Below are positions 61,053 through 64,000 of a stretch of 64,000 nt of DNA, piece by piece. Within the stretch, counting starts at the first letter, position 1; the number at the start of each line of letters is the position of its first letter. The stretch lies in the NCBI GenBank assembly GCA_040222455.1, contig JAVKDD010000008.1, positions 1 to 64,000 of the forward strand, written 5' to 3'. The DNA comes from RHLJ01 sp040222455. Lineage in GTDB: Bacteria > Bacteroidota > Rhodothermia > Balneolales > Balneolaceae. Both the position numbers and the translations under genes were made by a program. The notes under the pieces are model-generated. The model did no database searches. It saw only the letters and a program-made list of their open reading frames with translations, and had not been told where the DNA came from.

Positions 61053-61514
61053 TTATTTGACATCTGTAATCCCAGGTACAGTTATATTATGCCAATTAAA
61101 TAATTCTTTGAAGTCAACAGTCGCAAGCATATTAAAATTATTTGAATACTTTTGGATAAAATCGCTTATCGGTATTGCAATGAATTTCAAACTACTTTTT
61201 TCCCCATGCTTTGTGACGTATGATTTCAACCAATCATTTTCTTCTTCTATTTTTAAACTAAATGAAGGGTCTATTAAGTACAAAGAGATACTCTTTGCCG
61301 ATTCGAAATCAGTTGCAATAAATCCCTGCCTAATCTGTTCAAGTTTGTATGCTCGTAGTTGTTGGAAATGTACTCCATTCTTAACCCTGCTATGAACCGT
61401 CCAATTATTGTTGGTTCCAGACTCTTCATTACTATACCAATACTCAACATATGGCTCTAAATTTTTGAGTAATCTCTTCTCGAATTCTGTTATTTCTTCT
61501 ACTCGATAAATCAT
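61053..61514 (-). CDS. Hypothetical protein at the end of the defence-like operon
   Basis: 153 residues, no signal peptide or membrane helix, mixed alpha-beta pattern (YRVEEITEFEKRLLKNLEPY; SYVTKHGEKSSLKFIAIPIS). Charged and AT-rich like its neighbours. I recognise no family. It lies 28 bases after the PLD-like gene on the same strand and is the last gene before the noncoding stretch to 60890, so it probably belongs to the restriction/PLD operon. Confidence 0.55.
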   Translation of the reverse strand: MIYRVEEITEFEKRLLKNLEPYVEYWYSNEESGTNNNWTVHSRVKNGVHFQQLRAYKLEQIRQGFIATDFESAKSISLYLIDPSFSLKIEEENDWLKSYVTKHGEKSSLKFIAIPISDFIQKYSNNFNMLATVDFKELFNWHNITVPGITDVK

Positions 61515-61542
61515 CTCACAATCTTGATTATCATTTCGTGTT

Positions 61543-62385
61543 TCATAACAATTTCTTCAAGATTGATTTTACAAACTCAATCCCATTATCCCAATAGGTT
61601 ACTCTTTCCTGAATATTTAATATATCCCAGTCTAAGTCTTTTTTCATGTAAATATATATTGAACCCGTCGGGTGGTTCCAATAAACTCGATACTCACCAT
61701 CTTCTAAATTTTCTGATTTAAATTGGGGATATATTCTTTCCATTTCCTTCAAACTACCATTCCATGTAATGGAGAGTCTATAGTCTAGTGTTGTGGTGAA
61801 ATTTCTTAAAGGACTATCCACTATTTCTAAGTACTTCCCACCGGAACCCCAAGAATTATCATGCTTTTTTATACTACAATTCTGTATTCGATACTTTTCA
61901 GAAAAATATTTTCTGGCTTCTTCAATTCCAGATTCTAAATAGCTAGGCTCTCCGCCTTTTGAAACTTTTACTTCAGATGCTTTAATTATGGATCTTGTTT
62001 CATCTACAATATCTTCATAAATCTGCTCGTGATCTTTAATAAGGATTCCCATTTCACGATTTTTTAACTCCGAATATTCGTACAAATTCATCGAGGTAAG
62101 TATCATCACATTTGTACCGAAGTAACATTTCGAATGAAGGTTAGGCAAGAAATAAAGATTTAAATTTTTAATCTTAAGTATTTTCTCTGCTTCTTCATTT
62201 GTTAGTTTTTTCTTGCCATAAATGATATTTACTCTTACCCCTTGTTCACTCTTTTCGATTAAATGATCTAATATGATTCGATTAATTTTTAAAAAGGGAG
62301 TTACAAGAGTTAACTCAACATTTTCTTCTTTGATGAGTTCTTCAAGTTCTAAAACAATTCGATTTGTAGTTATGAATGTTATCAA
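61543..62385 (-). CDS. PLD-like fold protein (putative nuclease)
   Basis: 280 residues. The N-terminal half has the phospholipase D-like layout: VELTLVTPFLKINRIILDHL, VRVNIIYGKKKLTNEEAEKI, then the HxK segment LPNLHSKCYFGTNVMILTSM with the following N and NREMGI typical of NucA/Nuc-type and NgoFVII-like nucleases. Only one HxK half is visible, so it would dimerise like Nuc. The C-terminal half (STTLDYRLSITWNGSLKEME; PTGSIYIYMKKDLDWDILNI) is unassigned. It is 85 bases downstream of the membrane protein gene on the same strand, in what looks like a defence operon. Confidence 0.75.
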   Translation of the reverse strand: MITFITTNRIVLELEELIKEENVELTLVTPFLKINRIILDHLIEKSEQGVRVNIIYGKKKLTNEEAEKILKIKNLNLYFLPNLHSKCYFGTNVMILTSMNLYEYSELKNREMGILIKDHEQIYEDIVDETRSIIKASEVKVSKGGEPSYLESGIEEARKYFSEKYRIQNCSIKKHDNSWGSGGKYLEIVDSPLRNFTTTLDYRLSITWNGSLKEMERIYPQFKSENLEDGEYRVYWNHPTGSIYIYMKKDLDWDILNIQERVTYWDNGIEFVKSILKKLL

Positions 62386-62470
62386 TGTAACGTGTTAATC
62401 TTCTTTGATGAGGTTAAATATTTAATAGAAATTGTGGAACTATTCTATATTAAAATTCTGATTTAGTTAG

Positions 62471-63202
62471 TTACTTCACTTTATTGTGCCTAATTATTGA
62501 TCTTATTTCTCGCTTTGACTCCAACTTCTTGGCTTCATGAATTTTCATCAATGTTGGAATTAAAATCCAATACCCTATCATAAATAAAATACCAACTATT
62601 ATAATGGTTGGGTATAAAAACGAAGAAAGGTAACCTTCAATGGGTTCTCCAGTCCCCTCTGAAACAAATTGAAGGATCGCTGACCCCGCTCCATAAAGAA
62701 TAATTATAAAACCAACTAACCTGGATATGGTGGAAAAAATAAGCTCCCAAAAACTAGCCTCATGTTCAAACTGTAGAATTTTGTCTACACCCACTACCAC
62801 AACACCAATAGCGTATTGAAAGCCGAGCGTTAAAAAAATGATTGGAGATTTCACATCAAAGTAAATCAGGTAAAAACAACATACGAAAACACCTGCTGCA
62901 CTTCCAAGTAATCCTAAATCAGTAAGCGTAAGTCTTGAATACCTAAGAAACTGAGTAAATAATGGAAACACCAATATGAGAAGCCAACCTTCAAGGTTGT
63001 TATAAGCTGATTGAAATATATCATTAAAGATAAAGGAGGATTCTGTGCTATTTAAAATTTCAGCAGAAAGGCTTTTTCCATGAAGAGCAATAAATGTTAA
63101 GAAAACCTGAACAATTACAAATAAAAATGAATCAAATACTTTATCAAAAGCATTTTTTTCTCGGTTTAATACTGATTTTATTTGTTTGGGTTTCTTAATC
63201 AC
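62471..63202 (-). CDS. Multi-pass membrane protein of the restriction cluster
   Basis: 243 residues with about six predicted membrane helices (FLFVIVQVFLTFIALHG, GWLLILVFPLFTQFL, LLGSAAGVFVCCFYLIYF, IIFLTLGFQYAIGVVVVGV, LVGFIIILYGAGSAILQF, TIIIVGILFMIGYWILIPTL), basic at both ends. No family is recognised. Its ATG overlaps the stop of the restriction-modification gene by four bases, so it is translated with it. A membrane partner of a type IIG-like enzyme is not normal; a defence effector that disturbs the membrane is one possibility. Confidence 0.65.
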   Translation of the reverse strand: MIKKPKQIKSVLNREKNAFDKVFDSFLFVIVQVFLTFIALHGKSLSAEILNSTESSFIFNDIFQSAYNNLEGWLLILVFPLFTQFLRYSRLTLTDLGLLGSAAGVFVCCFYLIYFDVKSPIIFLTLGFQYAIGVVVVGVDKILQFEHEASFWELIFSTISRLVGFIIILYGAGSAILQFVSEGTGEPIEGYLSSFLYPTIIIVGILFMIGYWILIPTLMKIHEAKKLESKREIRSIIRHNKVK

Positions 63203-64000
63203 CCCACACTCTCCTCTACGATCTTAATTTCTTCTTCGGTGAGCCCATACAACTCATAAACCATTTGGTCTATTTCGGCTTCTAATTTGCTTGTGTCGGC
63301 TTTGGGGTTTTCCTTTTTGAGGGAGAGGATTTGATTAGTTTTAGTTTCTAATTTGGAAATTGCATTCTTATCAAATTGTAAACTCACTGGTAAATCTTTC
63401 AAAATACTTGGCTTTATCTGAGCTAAAGTTCGACTCTCTTCCATAGAAACCAATCTATATAAATACGTAATAAGTTTAGAGTTTAATAGACCTACAAGAA
63501 AAGTATTTGAATATTTCTCATTTGCAGAAAATAGATAAATTCCATCTGTCGGATATAATCTATTAGTATCAATTGAAGTGATAATTCTATCACTAGTAAT
63601 TACACCAAGAATTTTTTCCTTTTTATCAAAAATTGATTTAGCTCTAGCTCTATGCAATGACCAAAAAGGATGCTTATTCTGCTTGACTTCTTTACAAGTA
63701 ATTTTATTCTGGTATTTCGATAAGTATCGAATAATATTTTTTATCTCTCTTTCATCATCCGTTTTTTTTGTATAAATGATTCTTTTCCCAATATCCTTAG
63801 CATAATATTTGTCTAAATCTCTGCCTCCAGTTACCGTAGGATGTACAAAAAGACTTTCAAGACTAAAACTATTGATTTCTTCTTGGGTAACAATAAAAGC
63901 TTCTTTTAAATCTGGACTTATTCCTCTCTGAATTCCATCGCTATCTATTAAATCAAAAAGTTTTGAATCTTTAAATCTACTAAGAATTTGATAACCTGTT
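63199..64000 (-). CDS. Type IIG-like (Eco57I family) restriction-modification protein, C-terminal part
   Basis: The last 267 codons of a larger protein whose start lies beyond 64000. Reading from the window edge the frame is open and continues unbroken through KHPFWSLHRARAKSIFDKKE and VITSDRIITSIDTNRLYPTD to EEIKIVEESVG. It matches the TaqI-like target-recognition region of Eco57I/BREX-PglX-type N6-adenine methyltransferases (SNTFLVGLLNSKLITYLYR, QIKPSILKDLPV, then coiled-coil-like end). The methyltransferase NPPY motif lies outside. Which system it belongs to (type IIG, BREX) cannot be decided here. The stop overlaps the next gene. Confidence 0.8.
   Translation of the reverse strand, partial: TGYQILSRFKDSKLFDLIDSDGIQRGISPDLKEAFIVTQEEINSFSLESLFVHPTVTGGRDLDKYYAKDIGKRIIYTKKTDDEREIKNIIRYLSKYQNKITCKEVKQNKHPFWSLHRARAKSIFDKKEKILGVITSDRIITSIDTNRLYPTDGIYLFSANEKYSNTFLVGLLNSKLITYLYRLVSMEESRTLAQIKPSILKDLPVSLQFDKNAISKLETKTNQILSLKKENPKADTSKLEAEIDQMVYELYGLTEEEIKIVEESVG

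Noticed and set aside
56280..64000. Complete prophage
   Set aside because: No capsid, portal, large terminase, tail or lysis genes are visible.
61053..64000. Firm BREX or DISARM assignment
   Set aside because: The diagnostic genes (brxA-C, pglZ, drmA-C) are not in the window, and the methyltransferase part visible is shared by several systems.

Overview
The window is AT-rich, tightly packed bacterial chromosome. Two large secreted proteins end in type IX secretion (Por) sorting domains. The LytS/LytTR pair, the ABC/M1-peptidase fusion and the TTG/GTG starts without clear Shine-Dalgarno sites also point to the Bacteroidota-Rhodothermota-Balneolota assemblage. A Balneola-like marine heterotroph is my best guess. 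This is inference from gene content; no rRNA gene is present.

Layout. 0-0.6 kb: the start of tuf preceded by four tRNA genes (Thr-Tyr-Gly-Thr) and a clean promoter, all on the minus strand. 0.6-3.5 kb: DedA, ispF, ispD, queA. 3.7-11.3 kb: plus-strand genes for a small secreted protein, a LytR_C protein, rsfS, a 2-hydroxyacid dehydrogenase, a 1279-residue membrane histidine kinase and a MATE exporter. 11.3-15.5 kb: a palindromic repeat pair, then a type III polyketide synthase, a methyltransferase, a flavin monooxygenase and a secreted polysaccharide deacetylase. 15.6-24.4 kb: LytS/LytTR pair, ABC ATPase with a permease/M1 peptidase fusion, SLC13 transporter and a GAF histidine kinase. 24.4-37.2 kb: acnA, then the core rplM-rpsI-rpsB-tsf-pyrH-frr-smc line. 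That line is broken between pyrH and frr by a reversed YHYH-domain lipoprotein gene with related palindromic repeats on both sides. 37.2-43.2 kb: a HEPN-like gene, a stray copy of the ispH 5' end, cytochrome b561 plus a membrane HTH gene, ispH, ybbR, a DciA-like gene and recF. 43.5-53 kb: secreted and envelope proteins (T9SS nuclease, T9SS CotH protein, MsrA, PKD lipoprotein with a 17-Asp run). 53.2-56 kb: Y-family polymerase and SRAP protein.

The last 8 kb is accessory DNA. From about 56.28 kb a perfect 23-bp inverted repeat lies directly before a tyrosine integrase gene. It is followed by an unknown gene, an excisionase-like HTH gene, a phage-replication-like gene, a motif-bearing noncoding stretch and a terminase-small-subunit-like gene, with no capsid, portal or tail genes. 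This is the content expected of a phage satellite (PICI-like) in a phylum where such elements are poorly described, and it is the best candidate here for an undescribed system. Next to it on the opposite strand is an apparent defence operon: the C-terminal part of an Eco57I-type restriction-modification protein (running off the window), a multi-pass membrane protein, a PLD-fold protein and an unknown protein.

Other leads are the type III PKS cluster, whose gene content resembles phenolic-lipid/quinone clusters, and the displaced ispH start. Three of the four differences between the ispH copies are synonymous, which suggests allelic recombination during insertion of the cytochrome b561 pair. 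All calls come from reading the sequence; no database search was run.
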